Shown here: one piece after another, positions 42,629-52,900 of the stretch | Layout: every line of letters begins with the position of its first letter | Position numbering within the stretch: the first letter of the stretch is position 1 | Notes under the pieces: model-generated | What the model saw: the letters and a program-made list of their open reading frames with translations, nothing else | Database searches by the model: none | What the model was told of the DNA's origin: nothing | Assembly: GCA_937139495.1 (NCBI GenBank) | Contig: CAKZQC010000050.1 | Span: 1-64,000, forward strand | DNA length: 64,000 nucleotides | Source: an uncultured Saprospiraceae bacterium | Lineage (GTDB): Bacteria > Bacteroidota > Bacteroidia > Chitinophagales > Saprospiraceae | Direction: 5' to 3' | Made by a program: the position numbers and the translations under genes

Positions 42629-44948
42629 AAAGTTACTTTTACTCTTTATATTTAGTTTGATATTTTTCGAATCTTCTGCCCAAGATTGCACCTTGTCTAT
42701 TCGAGGGCAGGTTTTTGATGAAGTATCCAAAATGCCCTTATCGTTTGTTACCTTATCTGTACAACAAAGTACTAGAAATAGGATGGCAAATGATAAGGGC
42801 TACTTCTATTTGGATAGCCTTTGTGTGGGCGAATACCAACTCAGCTGTACTTATTTGGGGTATCAATCCAAAATAATCTCTTTGGATATTCGGCAAGATA
42901 CCTTTATCAATATCCAACTTACGCCTACTTCCATAGCATTGAAAACAGTCGTTGTAGAAGCAAAAAAAGAAGCATTTGTTGGGCAATCTACTACCAGTAT
43001 TGATAGAAAAAATATAGAAGATAATTCGAATAAAAATCTCTCTGGCTTACTCGAAAATGAAACAGGCGTTTATTCTATTAAGAACGGAAGCGGTATTTCC
43101 AAACCTATCGTGCATGGATTGTATGGCAATCGACTAACGATATTAAATAATGGGATTGCCCAAAGTGGACAACAATGGGGCAACGACCACAGTCCAGAAA
43201 TAGATCCTTTTGCAGCCGACAAAATCATCTTGCTGAAAGGTGCTAGCACCGTCGAATATGATGGTGGTAACTTGGGTAGTGTTATCTTGGTAGAACCTAG
43301 TCGAATTCAACGATATGTTGGTTTGCGTGGTCAGGTCAACTACCTTCTGGAGACCAATGGTCTAGGACACAATTTGAATGCTCGACTACAACAATATTCT
43401 CCTTTTATCGCATGGAGAATAAGCGGTACACTCAAAAAATATGGCGACAAAAATACACCTGATTATTTTCTCAACAATACAGGATTAGAGCAAGCTAGCC
43501 TTGCCGTTCAGTTAGAAAAATCTTGGAAAAACAAGTTATTTATTGACTTCTACGCCAGTACTTTCAATACACGTCTAGGCGTACTGAGAGGCTCCCACAT
43601 TGGCAACCTGACCGACTTGAAACAAGCACTAACCAATCAAGTTCCCTTCTTTACAGAACCTAACTTTAGTTACCAAATAGAAGCGCCCAAACAGCACGTA
43701 TCGCACCACTTAGTCAAGATAAAAACAAAGTATTTTCTGAAAAAAAATCAGCTTCTAGAGTTGGTGGTAGCGGGTCAACTCAATGACCGCAAAGAATTTG
43801 ATGTAAGACGAAGTGGAAGAATAGATATTCCTGCCTTGAGCTTGCTCCAATATACCTTCAATTCTGAATTGAAATATACCAATAGATGGGGTCAGAATTG
43901 GAAAATAAAACTGGGTATGCAGAATGCCATAACCGATAATACAAACGATGCCGAAACAGGGCTTCTACCCCTAATTCCTGATTATATCCAATGGAAAAAC
44001 GGGCTTTTTGGCACTCTTTCCAAAACAGTAAAAAAAATACATTTCAACTTAGGGGTTCGCTATGATTATACCTACCAAAAAGTAGTAGCAATTAGCACTA
44101 CGCTTCCCAGAGAAATCGTTCGATATAACAATCCATTTCATACCTTTAGTAGTATGGCTGCTATAGAAATAGCCCTCGCCAAAACACAAGCTATCAGTTT
44201 CAATACAGGTTATGCGACCCGAAACCCTGCTATTAATGAACTCTACAGCAGTGGGCTGCATCAAGGCGTAAGCGGTATAGAAGAAGGTAATATTCATCTA
44301 AAAATAGAAAAGGCATTCAAAAACACCCTAGAATATAAGTGGTTTCCAACGGCTAATTTTTCGGTAAGTGCCTTGGCTTATCATCAATATTTTGAAGATT
44401 ATATCTATCTGAATCCACAACCAGAACTACGCTTAACCATTCGTGGTGCCTTCCCTGTGTTTGAATATCAACAAACAGATGCTCACATTTATGGCTTGGA
44501 TTTATCTACTCAATTCGCTATTGGGAAATCCATTTCTGGAGTGCTTAAATACAGCTATTTGAGAGGGCATGATATTGCCAACAAACAGCCCTTAATCTTC
44601 ATGCCGCCCAATCGGCTGTTTGGTAGCTTGAAGTATGCTCATCAAAAAAACATAAAAATTGCTAAAGCAACTTACTTACAACAAATAGAATTTGAGCTCA
44701 CCAACAGATTCATTTTTGAGCAAAAAAACCTACTGCCAGAACAAGATTTTGCAGCAGCTCCGCCTGCTTATACACTTTTCGGATTGAAGGCTTCTGCCGC
44801 TATCCATATCAAAAAATACAAAATCAGCTGCTTTGTCAAAATAGATAATCTATTCAATGTCCGTTATCGGGATTACCTCAATCGTCAACGATATTTTTCC
44901 GATGAGATGGGGCGAAATATTACTTTGGGCTTGATCTTCAAGCTTTAA
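42618..44948 (+). CDS. TonB-dependent receptor with carboxypeptidase-like N-domain
   Basis: The 776-residue outer membrane receptor has a signal peptide (LLLLFIFSLIFFESSAQ), a CarboxypepD_reg-like domain (LSIRGQVFDEVSKMPLSFVT, then CTYLGYQSKIISLDI), a plug (IEDNSNKNLSGLLENETGVY, LYGNRLTILNNGIAQSGQQW) and a 22-strand-type barrel ending in GRNITLGLIFKL. The plug segment with HSPEIDPFAADKIILLKGAS is like that of receptors for metal or metal-chelate uptake. With the His-bearing lipoprotein and the operator-like palindrome, zinc or another transition metal is the best guess. Confidence 0.9.
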   Translation: MFNKKLLLLFIFSLIFFESSAQDCTLSIRGQVFDEVSKMPLSFVTLSVQQSTRNRMANDKGYFYLDSLCVGEYQLSCTYLGYQSKIISLDIRQDTFINIQLTPTSIALKTVVVEAKKEAFVGQSTTSIDRKNIEDNSNKNLSGLLENETGVYSIKNGSGISKPIVHGLYGNRLTILNNGIAQSGQQWGNDHSPEIDPFAADKIILLKGASTVEYDGGNLGSVILVEPSRIQRYVGLRGQVNYLLETNGLGHNLNARLQQYSPFIAWRISGTLKKYGDKNTPDYFLNNTGLEQASLAVQLEKSWKNKLFIDFYASTFNTRLGVLRGSHIGNLTDLKQALTNQVPFFTEPNFSYQIEAPKQHVSHHLVKIKTKYFLKKNQLLELVVAGQLNDRKEFDVRRSGRIDIPALSLLQYTFNSELKYTNRWGQNWKIKLGMQNAITDNTNDAETGLLPLIPDYIQWKNGLFGTLSKTVKKIHFNLGVRYDYTYQKVVAISTTLPREIVRYNNPFHTFSSMAAIEIALAKTQAISFNTGYATRNPAINELYSSGLHQGVSGIEEGNIHLKIEKAFKNTLEYKWFPTANFSVSALAYHQYFEDYIYLNPQPELRLTIRGAFPVFEYQQTDAHIYGLDLSTQFAIGKSISGVLKYSYLRGHDIANKQPLIFMPPNRLFGSLKYAHQKNIKIAKATYLQQIEFELTNRFIFEQKNLLPEQDFAAAPPAYTLFGLKASAAIHIKKYKISCFVKIDNLFNVRYRDYLNRQRYFSDEMGRNITLGLIFKL

Positions 44949-45062
44949 AAACCGAGGGCTTTTGTTCTATTCAAAAAATTGAGTGACGCTAATCAAATTC
45001 TATAGGATTTGATTATATTGTAGGCTACAATACACCAAATTACTCCACTAAGAACATTACCC

Positions 45063-48000
45063 ATGAGTCAAGTATTTCACTTATTCAAGCAAGGAACCGA
45101 TGCGATTCCTACCAATCAAGGCTTTTGTTTTCAATACCTCGTCACACTAGAGCGTTGGTTATATAATTATACCAATGGGATTGAGGAAGACATTTATTGC
45201 GAATTTAAAGATGATATTTTCCAAGAGGACAAAGTCGCCAATACTAGAAAATTTACCCAAGTAAAATGCTATTCTGCTGATTTTAAATTGCAAGATAAAG
45301 CAGTTATAGAATCGTTGATTCACTTTTATGATTTGTATCTAACTCATAAAGCTGATGCAGCTGTGTCTTTTGTTTTTGAAGCAAATTGTAATGTCAATAG
45401 AACTGGCATTTCTAAAGGGGCAAAGTTATTAGTGGAGTGGTTTGATACCCAAGCTAACTTAGACGAGATACTCCTTATAAATCTATCTACTTTTTTGGAG
45501 AATAAAATGAGCAGTTTCATAAACAAACGCCTTGAAGTCTTCGAAGAAAAAAATAAAACTAACTCAAAAGCTTTAACAGATGCAGAAGCAAAAATAGATG
45601 CTATTCAAGCCAACATAGAGTCTAATGACTTCAAAAAATTCATCAAATCTATAGAGTGGAAATTCGATAATTTAGATAAAAAAGAAGCTATCAATAAGAG
45701 GACGCAAAATTGCTACGATTTGATTTCTAAAGTTTCTGAATTGGAAAAGGACAAAAATCCCGAAGTACTTTTTACATTACTGCTCAATGAAGTCGTTACT
45801 TGCTCTACCAAAGAGAAGGAACAAGAACGTTGTTTGACTACCGCACTATTTAAAGAAAAAATAGAAGTTGCTAATACCTCGGACGAAGTACTAAAATCGC
45901 TCGATGAGCGAACAATTACCATTATTGATGCTCTAAAAAAAGTAGCAAGCCAAGTTGATTTTATAGCAAACGATGTACAGCAAAAAAATAATGCAATCGC
46001 TCTTGCTGCCGAAGAAAAAAAACAAAGCATTACGAAGTATTACAAAGTGCTAAAAGGACATTATAATCAAAATGTCTTGCAAGACGAGTTGATGACCTTA
46101 GCCGATATTTATGTTCGTCCCTACATCAGTGTACATCAACATGCTCTAGCAGATGAAGTAGAATTAAAACACAATCAAACGTTCTACAAAGTAGCACAGT
46201 ACAAACAGGCTTACGAGCTCATACACGACTTTGCTACTAACAATATTGCACTTGATACTCCCTTCAAAAATAAGCAGGCTAATGTCTTGATTATGCTTGG
46301 CTACCCAGGGCAAGGCAAGACCTCTATGTGCAATCATTACCTGCATCATAGTATCAATCCAACTGACTTGACGAACAACAAAGTTTTTCTAGTTAGATTG
46401 AGAGAAATAACCCATATAAAAGGGCTACTAAATGAACCCATTACGCAACTACTAAAGGAAATACAAAGTACTTGCGAGCATATCAAAAAAAGTGATTTAA
46501 AGAATGCGTTACTTATCCTAGATGGTTTAGATGAGCTGATGATGAAAGAGGGCATGAAGGGGACGCATGTAGAAGAGTTTTGTAAAGTAATAGAGCAAAA
46601 AGCAGCACAATACAACTACAAAGTACTTCTTACGTCTAGGTATGGCTATATCGACTTAGAAAAAATATCTAAAGAAAAATATCTGGTGGCACAGCTTGAC
46701 TTGATGACCAAAGAAGAGCAATATCAATGGTGTGACCAATACGCCAAGATACACCCAAGCTCCAAAGTAACTCGAACCGTTATTGATAGTTTGTATACAG
46801 ATGAGGAATTACGCTACTTGAAAGACTTACTCTCTCAACCCCTATTGCTACACCTAGTGGCGGTGACTGATATATCGTTAGGAAAAGACACCATCAAGAA
46901 CAAAGCTGATATTTATAATAATTTATTTACTAATCTAATTGACAGAAGTTGGTCAGATAGAGGTCAAATTGATTTATTAGAAGGGCTAGACAAACAGAGT
47001 TTGAGAGCTTACTTACAAGTGATTGCTTTAGAAATACACAAATCTGAAAATGAATACATTCGTAAAAATGAATTGGATAATTTGACAGAAACAGAGACTT
47101 TTTTGGCAAAACTTAGTAATGGACAATCCTTGGGTGATTGCTTAAAGCCACTCATGGTTAGTTTCTATATGAATGAAGTCAAGAAACAACAGCAAGATAT
47201 TGACGAAAAAGATAATTTTCGAAATTATGCTATTGAGTTTCTGCACAAGTCACTACATGAATATTTAGCAGCAGAACGTATTTGGGAACTGTTCAAAATG
47301 TTTGCTATCAAAGATAGCTCCAATCACTTCAGAATATCAGATGTAGATGAGGTATTCAAGTATGTAGGCATTCATTTATCCCCTAAGTTGTTAACCTATG
47401 AAATTAGGTCAGACCTAAATAATATTATTACAAATGATAAGGAAGCTGATAAAACATTGATATACCAACGGCTGTATCACTTTTTAGCAGAACTATCTGC
47501 TGTCAATTTCATCGATTTACCCAATGCTAGAAGGTCAAAGAATATTATTGAACAAGGTATCAATTTTTGTATTCCTTATTTAGAAGTATTGAACTTGCTT
47601 CTGCTTCAATCAGGGGTAAAAAGTAACCCCTTACCCACAAATTTTGCTACTTATTGGAGAACTATTAACTGCTGGCACTACACTCTCAACTTGAGGGGTG
47701 CTAATTTGAGGGGTGCTGATTTGAGGGGTGCTGATTTGAGGGGTGCTGATTTGGGTGCTGCTGATTTAAAATATGCTAACTTAATATATTCCAATTTAAT
47801 ATATTCCAATTTAAGCCATGCTAATTTGAGCCGTGCTAATTTGAGTTATGCTAATTTGAGGAGTGCTAATTTGGGTGGTGCTGATTTAAGTGGTGCTGAT
47901 TTGGTAAATGCTAATTTGATAAATACTAATTTGAGTAGGGCTGATTTGAGGGGTACTGATTTGAGGGGTGCTAATTTGAGTAGGGCTGATTTGATAGGTG

Positions 48001-48197
48001 CTGATTTGAGTGGTGCTGGTTTGATAGGTGCTGATTTGATAGATGCCGCTATTGATATTCCCAATTTTCTTACTGAAGAATACTTAATGCAAAACAATAT
48101 TCAAGGAGCAGAATATCTATTACAAAAATACTCCTTAGTCGAAATGAAAGTTGAAGGTACTTTACCAAAACCTCGATACAGGTTTGTCCTAAAATAA
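45063..48197 (+). CDS. Nuclease-NACHT-pentapeptide repeat protein, NLR-like defence candidate
   Basis: The 1044-residue protein has three parts. Residues 10-145 look like a DUF4297/Cap4-type PD-(D/E)xK nuclease: NQGFCFQYLVTLERWL, then CEFKDDI (46-52) and TQVK (65-68). A helical linker follows. From about 405 comes a NACHT/STAND ATPase: Walker A GYPGQGKT (413-420), Walker B LLILDGLDEL (483-492) and LLTSRYG (522-528), then winged-helix-like segments to about 870. Residues about 877-996 are pentapeptide repeats (A-N/D-L-x-x). The known logic of bacterial NLR proteins is that the C terminus senses a phage product, the ATPase oligomerises and the nuclease cuts DNA; applying it here is inference. 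It is a single gene with no partner. Confidence 0.88.
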   Translation: MSQVFHLFKQGTDAIPTNQGFCFQYLVTLERWLYNYTNGIEEDIYCEFKDDIFQEDKVANTRKFTQVKCYSADFKLQDKAVIESLIHFYDLYLTHKADAAVSFVFEANCNVNRTGISKGAKLLVEWFDTQANLDEILLINLSTFLENKMSSFINKRLEVFEEKNKTNSKALTDAEAKIDAIQANIESNDFKKFIKSIEWKFDNLDKKEAINKRTQNCYDLISKVSELEKDKNPEVLFTLLLNEVVTCSTKEKEQERCLTTALFKEKIEVANTSDEVLKSLDERTITIIDALKKVASQVDFIANDVQQKNNAIALAAEEKKQSITKYYKVLKGHYNQNVLQDELMTLADIYVRPYISVHQHALADEVELKHNQTFYKVAQYKQAYELIHDFATNNIALDTPFKNKQANVLIMLGYPGQGKTSMCNHYLHHSINPTDLTNNKVFLVRLREITHIKGLLNEPITQLLKEIQSTCEHIKKSDLKNALLILDGLDELMMKEGMKGTHVEEFCKVIEQKAAQYNYKVLLTSRYGYIDLEKISKEKYLVAQLDLMTKEEQYQWCDQYAKIHPSSKVTRTVIDSLYTDEELRYLKDLLSQPLLLHLVAVTDISLGKDTIKNKADIYNNLFTNLIDRSWSDRGQIDLLEGLDKQSLRAYLQVIALEIHKSENEYIRKNELDNLTETETFLAKLSNGQSLGDCLKPLMVSFYMNEVKKQQQDIDEKDNFRNYAIEFLHKSLHEYLAAERIWELFKMFAIKDSSNHFRISDVDEVFKYVGIHLSPKLLTYEIRSDLNNIITNDKEADKTLIYQRLYHFLAELSAVNFIDLPNARRSKNIIEQGINFCIPYLEVLNLLLLQSGVKSNPLPTNFATYWRTINCWHYTLNLRGANLRGADLRGADLRGADLGAADLKYANLIYSNLIYSNLSHANLSRANLSYANLRSANLGGADLSGADLVNANLINTNLSRADLRGTDLRGANLSRADLIGADLSGAGLIGADLIDAAIDIPNFLTEEYLMQNNIQGAEYLLQKYSLVEMKVEGTLPKPRYRFVLK
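47685..48045 (+). repeat. 15-bp tandem repeat encoding pentapeptides
   Basis: A 15-base unit of the type TTGAGGGGTGCTGAT repeats about two dozen times, three of them in a row being identical near 47705-47750. Each unit codes one pentapeptide (L-R-G-A-D), so gain or loss of units keeps the reading frame. Confidence 0.85.
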
Positions 48198-48338
48198 TAG
48201 CTTAAAATAGTCAGATTTGAGTCGATACAAATCCAATACTCAGTATCAGTATGCTTTTATAATTCTTAACCTCTAGCTTGCTACTATTTCCCTCTAAATG
48301 AGATAAATATTCGATTTACTTTTCAAACAAAAAATAAA

Positions 48339-49307
48339 ATGAGTTATCTAGAAACGACACACAACGTGTACAAAGAAGCGGCACTAACGCCTGATGTAGG
48401 CTTATGCTGTACCACCAATCCAATTTGGGAACTCCCTGGATTGAAGATTCCGACTATCATGCAAGAAATGAACTACGGTTGTGGCTCTACGGTGCATGCC
48501 CGTGATTTGACCAACAACCCCCAGATGTTGTATGTTGGTGTTGGTGGCGGCATGGAATTGTTGCAATTTGCCTATTTCAATAGAAACAAAGGCGGTGTTA
48601 TTGGCTTAGATGTCGTGGACGAAATGTTGGAAGCTTCTCGAAAGAACTTCATCGTAGCAGAAGAACAAAACGATTGGTTCCAATCGGACTTTGTTGATTT
48701 GCGCAAAGGAGATGCCATGGCGTTGCCCGTAGCCGATAATTCTATTGATGTAGCAGCACAAAATTGTTTATTCAATATTTTTAAGTCCGATGACTTGAAA
48801 AAAGCGATTGCAGAAATGTACCGTGTGCTGAAACCGCACGGAAAATTGGTTATGAGTGATCCGACTTGTGAGCAACCCATGAATGACGAACTACGCAACG
48901 ATGAGCGTTTGAGAGCCTTGTGTTTGAGCGGAAGTCTGTCCATTGCCGATTATGTCAAAGCATTGACCGATGCAGGTTTTGGAACCATTGAAATACGAGC
49001 CAGAAAGCCCTATCGAATTTTAGATCCAAAGAGTTATCCAACAGCGGAGTTGATTTATATCGAATCTATTGAAGTGGCAGCCATCAAAGACCCGATGCCA
49101 GCAGATGGTCCTTGTGTATTTACAGGCAAAGCAGCCATTTATTATGGCAGTGAAACTTATTTTGATGATGGATTGGGACATACTTTATCCAAGAATCAAC
49201 CGTTGGCTATTTGCGACAAAACAGCCGCTGCCCTACAAGCTTTGGGCAGAGATGATATTTATATTTCGGAATCTACTTTCCATTACGATGGTGGTGGCTG
49301 TTGCTAG
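48339..49307 (+). CDS. arsM: ArsM-like arsenite methyltransferase (arsenosugar type)
   Basis: The 322-residue protein has a SAM-binding core (MLYVGVGGGMELLQFAYF, then GVIGLDVVDEMLEASRKNF) and methyltransferase motifs MALPVADNSIDVAAQNCLFN and AIAEMYRVLKPHGKLVMSDP. Cysteines at 23-24 (GLCCTT), 48 (NYGCGS) and in DPTCEQ and LRALCLSG could bind arsenite. The C terminus YDGGGCC recalls the arsenosugar-biosynthesis ArsM subfamily. That enzyme is normally beside the radical-SAM gene arsS, which is absent here, as are arsR and efflux genes. The family is good; the substrate is less certain. Confidence 0.8.
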   Translation: MSYLETTHNVYKEAALTPDVGLCCTTNPIWELPGLKIPTIMQEMNYGCGSTVHARDLTNNPQMLYVGVGGGMELLQFAYFNRNKGGVIGLDVVDEMLEASRKNFIVAEEQNDWFQSDFVDLRKGDAMALPVADNSIDVAAQNCLFNIFKSDDLKKAIAEMYRVLKPHGKLVMSDPTCEQPMNDELRNDERLRALCLSGSLSIADYVKALTDAGFGTIEIRARKPYRILDPKSYPTAELIYIESIEVAAIKDPMPADGPCVFTGKAAIYYGSETYFDDGLGHTLSKNQPLAICDKTAAALQALGRDDIYISESTFHYDGGGCC

Positions 49308-49443
49308 AGTGTAGCCGTTATTTATTTCAAGCCTTGCACATTTTGATTCCATTTAATGACTGATGCTACGCAAGAACATTTGGAGTTTTGAATTAAAAAA
49401 AGATTTGTTCTATTTTTTCTCAAGAACTAAGCCTACTGAAAAT

Positions 49444-49677
49444 ATGGGAATTATGGAAAACAAGCGAATACTATCCCTTGAAAATACGCTTAAACTTCAA
49501 GGGTTTCCACAGGAAATTAACTAGAACCGACTTCTTCAAGAAAAACAAATATTTCAAAAACTAAAAGGAAGTCTAAAAATTCCATTGAAGTCAGTATTGA
49601 AAGGTGATAGTATCTTGTTTGCAATATTGAACCTAGACTTTGCTTCTTTCGGTAATGGAAAGAAGAATAGATATAAT
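49444..49677 (+). pseudogene. Possible remnant of a decayed gene (methyltransferase-tail-like)
   Basis: The 608-base gap 49308-49915 has no long open frame. A stretch reads ENKRILSLENTLKLQGFPQE, stops at TAG 49522, and continues in the same frame (NRLLQEKQIFQKLKGSLK and later) to a TGA near 49677. The LKLQGFP pattern recalls motif IX of C5-cytosine DNA methyltransferases. It may be chance. Confidence 0.2.
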
Positions 49678-49837
49678 TGACCTGCCCTATTGGCAAAAAC
49701 CTATCTCTTACGTAACATCAATTAATGAAATAACTAGATATAAGTATAGGACAAAAAATAAGAACGAGACGTGGCAACCACCTAACTCAGCCAAATGCAA
49801 CACTTTTTTTTCGTTCTTGCACTCAATAAAATAACTT

Positions 49838-49888
49838 CAAAAAAAATCCCTAGCACCTACAACGTAGGCACTAGGGATTTTTGATTAG
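49838..49888 (-). terminator. Intrinsic terminator of the T9SS subtilisin gene
   Basis: AATCCCTAG and CCTAC (49845-49860) pair with GTAGG and CTAGGGATT (49864-49879) with a small internal loop. On the minus strand eight T follow the stem. Confidence 0.9.
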
Positions 49889-49915
49889 TAAGATAATAAA
49901 CATTATTATTGCTGT

Positions 49916-52900
49916 TTACTCCTTCACCAATTTACGCATTTCTACCACCTCATTGGTGTACATTTTTACCAAATAAACACCAGAAGGATAGGCGTTCAAA
50001 TCTAAGATTTGTTGCGTTGCCCCTTGTGGCATTTTGGTTTGTTGCAATACTTTGCCATCAATAGATAGAATTTGTATTTCTAAGTCGGTAGCGAGTCCCT
50101 CGCTAAATCGCAAAGTCGCTTGATTGTTAGTAGGATTGGGCGACAAAACTACGTCCAAATCGTTACTAATTTTCTGTATGCCGACTGTTACCGAAACCGT
50201 ATCGGCATGTGTACAAGTAACACTATTAGGACGAAGCGTAACCGTGTAATTGCCCGTAGTAGCGTAGGTATGAGTAGGATTCTGCACATTGGAGGTATTG
50301 CCATCACCAAAATCCCAAATCCAGCTTGTCGCTCCTATCGTATTGTCGGTAAACGCAACCGTACTATTGTTGGCAACATAACTAAAGTTAGGTTCTAGAA
50401 CCGTAGCCGTGACAGGTACTGCTGGACTCACACACGGAGACAATTGCAATTCCCAATCGTAGAAATAGTAATAAAAGTCAGCAGGAGCACCTGCGGTAGA
50501 ACCTGTCATAGTCACGACATTGGGCAAGCTATAAGGATAGCTTACGCTACTATTATTTCTATACAAATTGACAGAAGAACCACCTAAGGCATAATCGCCA
50601 CTACCTGGCACTTGCATGTTCAGATTGACCCGTTGAGGACCATCTACTAGGGTTACCGTTACTTGTTGTAACACGGTATTGGCAACTGTTCCCCCGCCAG
50701 CAACATTGCCGTCCCAAAGGTAAACAACACGATCACCTGCACCATTGGCATCCACCCAAACCGATACTAAGGTAAAGCTCGTATCTGCTGTAAAATTAAT
50801 TGCTCCGACAAAAGTACTGTTGTGATATCCACCACCGCCAATAGTACCATCTACTGGACCTACTTTTTGGCTTGGAGAAGCTATCACTTCTCTTACTTGA
50901 TACGTCGTTGTGGTCGTCAATGGAGGCGTTTGATAACCAAAAGAAGAGGTCGTCAATAGATTACCTGCATTATCCAACCATTCCAAACTGGAGGTTTGCG
51001 ATACCGCATCTAATCCAATTCGGTCGTTTTCGCAACCAAAACCATTAATCACGCTTGTTATTTCTGGGTAGTTGATACGAATGTAATTCGTTTTAGTTTC
51101 CAAATCATTGCCTATCGCATTGGTTGCTTGTAGCGTCACGGTATACAAACCAGAATTGGCATAGGTGTGCGTTGGATTTTGAGCTGTAGAAGTAGTACCA
51201 TCACCAAATGTCCAGAGCCAGCTCGTCGCGTCATTGCCCGATTTGTCTTCAAAATTAACCTCGCCCAAACAAGTAGTCGTAACATCAGCAGCAAAATTTG
51301 CATTGGGTGCCACCCCTGTAACATTAACATTGATATTATCTAGGTACAAGTTTTGACCAAAAGCACAAATATTGACAAATCTGAGGGTAATATTATTACC
51401 AATATAACTGGTCAAATCAATAGAGTCGGTTCTCCATTCGTTGGCAGCCGTCGGAGCCCAATTGCTCGTAATGGGTGTGCTTGTCGCTAGCGTCGCACCA
51501 CCTTTGAGGTAGATTGGACTGTATGTTTGTCCACAATCGGTCGAAATATCTACTCGTAATTCATCAACTGCAGTGTTGTATTGGCGGTACGCTACATCAA
51601 ACTTAAGTGCTGCGGTCACCCCTGCACTCAAATCAAGTGTCATGACCTGAAAAATATCTTCTTCGCCTACTGCATTGTAATTATAATTATTAAGATACAA
51701 AGCATTTGTTGTATTTCCATCAATACCTGCTACGTTTATTGTTGTCCATGTCGTGGCATTATCGGAATTGATAATTACGCTATTTTGAAGCGGGAAAAAA
51801 TTTCCTTCAAAAGTTTCTTGATAAGGAAAACTCGCCAACGGTTCTGCTATCTCAAAAGTCTGATACAAAGTATCGTTGCAACTGGTACTATCGGTCTCCA
51901 ACCCCGTCCATATCTTGATAGTATATTGTCCTGCACTTACGTTCAATGATTGATTGAAGGTATGCAAAGCCGTACTTCCTGCATTGAGATTCCCCGTGAA
52001 CGTGTCTCGTACGATTGGATTATTATCTACTTGATAATACACTTCAAAGTTCGTTTCCGTAAAAAGTCCTATATTTTGGAGTTGCACTTGAACAGGAACC
52101 GCAGAAATTCCGCCACAGCGCTCTGTAAAAACACTTGGCGACAAAATACTGTCTATCCCTGCGTCATTTCCACCATTACAAGAAAGAAAACAAGTGGCTT
52201 GTCCACCTACTGTACCGCTATACTGAACTGCTATTTGGCGTAGCCCTACTATACCATTTGGTCCTGTGGAGCGTACCGAAAACCAATAACTAGCATTGAC
52301 ATCTGGAACCGTAATGGTGTGTTGCAATCCTGTCGAAGAGCCAATAGAATCCATATATTTATCCCCCAGCATGAAGACATCATAGCCTGTTGCACCCGGT
52401 ACATTATTCCAAGCTAATTCTATCGTATTATTGCTCGCACAAACTCTATCAACACGTATATTCCCAGGTCTATTGATAATAGAAAAATTGGCATCACTTT
52501 CATCTGTTGCTGCTCCTCTTGATACTCGAATACGACTCTGTCCGTTGACGATAGCAGGTACCGTCCAGTCAAAAAAGCGTGCGGTGCCTGGAGCCGTACT
52601 AATAAATATCCAAGTAGCTCCACCATCTCTAGAAAATTCAATGGTAAAGTTTCCTATATCACCATAAGCGTCCCAGTGAATACGATCGTTTACTCCCGGC
52701 AATAAACCTTCGCCGCCCATCGGAAAAGTAACCGTAATGTCGTCGTACAAAAATTCGTAAACGACCCAATATTCTTGTGTACCAAAAGGAATTGTTTTTC
52801 CTTTTATTTTTAGATTGTACGTACCTGCGGTCGGATTGTCTATCGCAATTTGCTCTACATTATTGAGTGTATCTATACCCTTGGTAGCTGGCGTAGCCAA

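Noticed and set aside
47685..48045. CRISPR-like array
   Set aside because: The 15-base units are coding pentapeptide repeats with no spacers and stay in one reading frame.
49640..49834. Small plus-strand frame of 64 codons as a gene
   Set aside because: It has no recognisable pattern, lies in a decayed-looking gap and runs into the terminator region of the protease gene.
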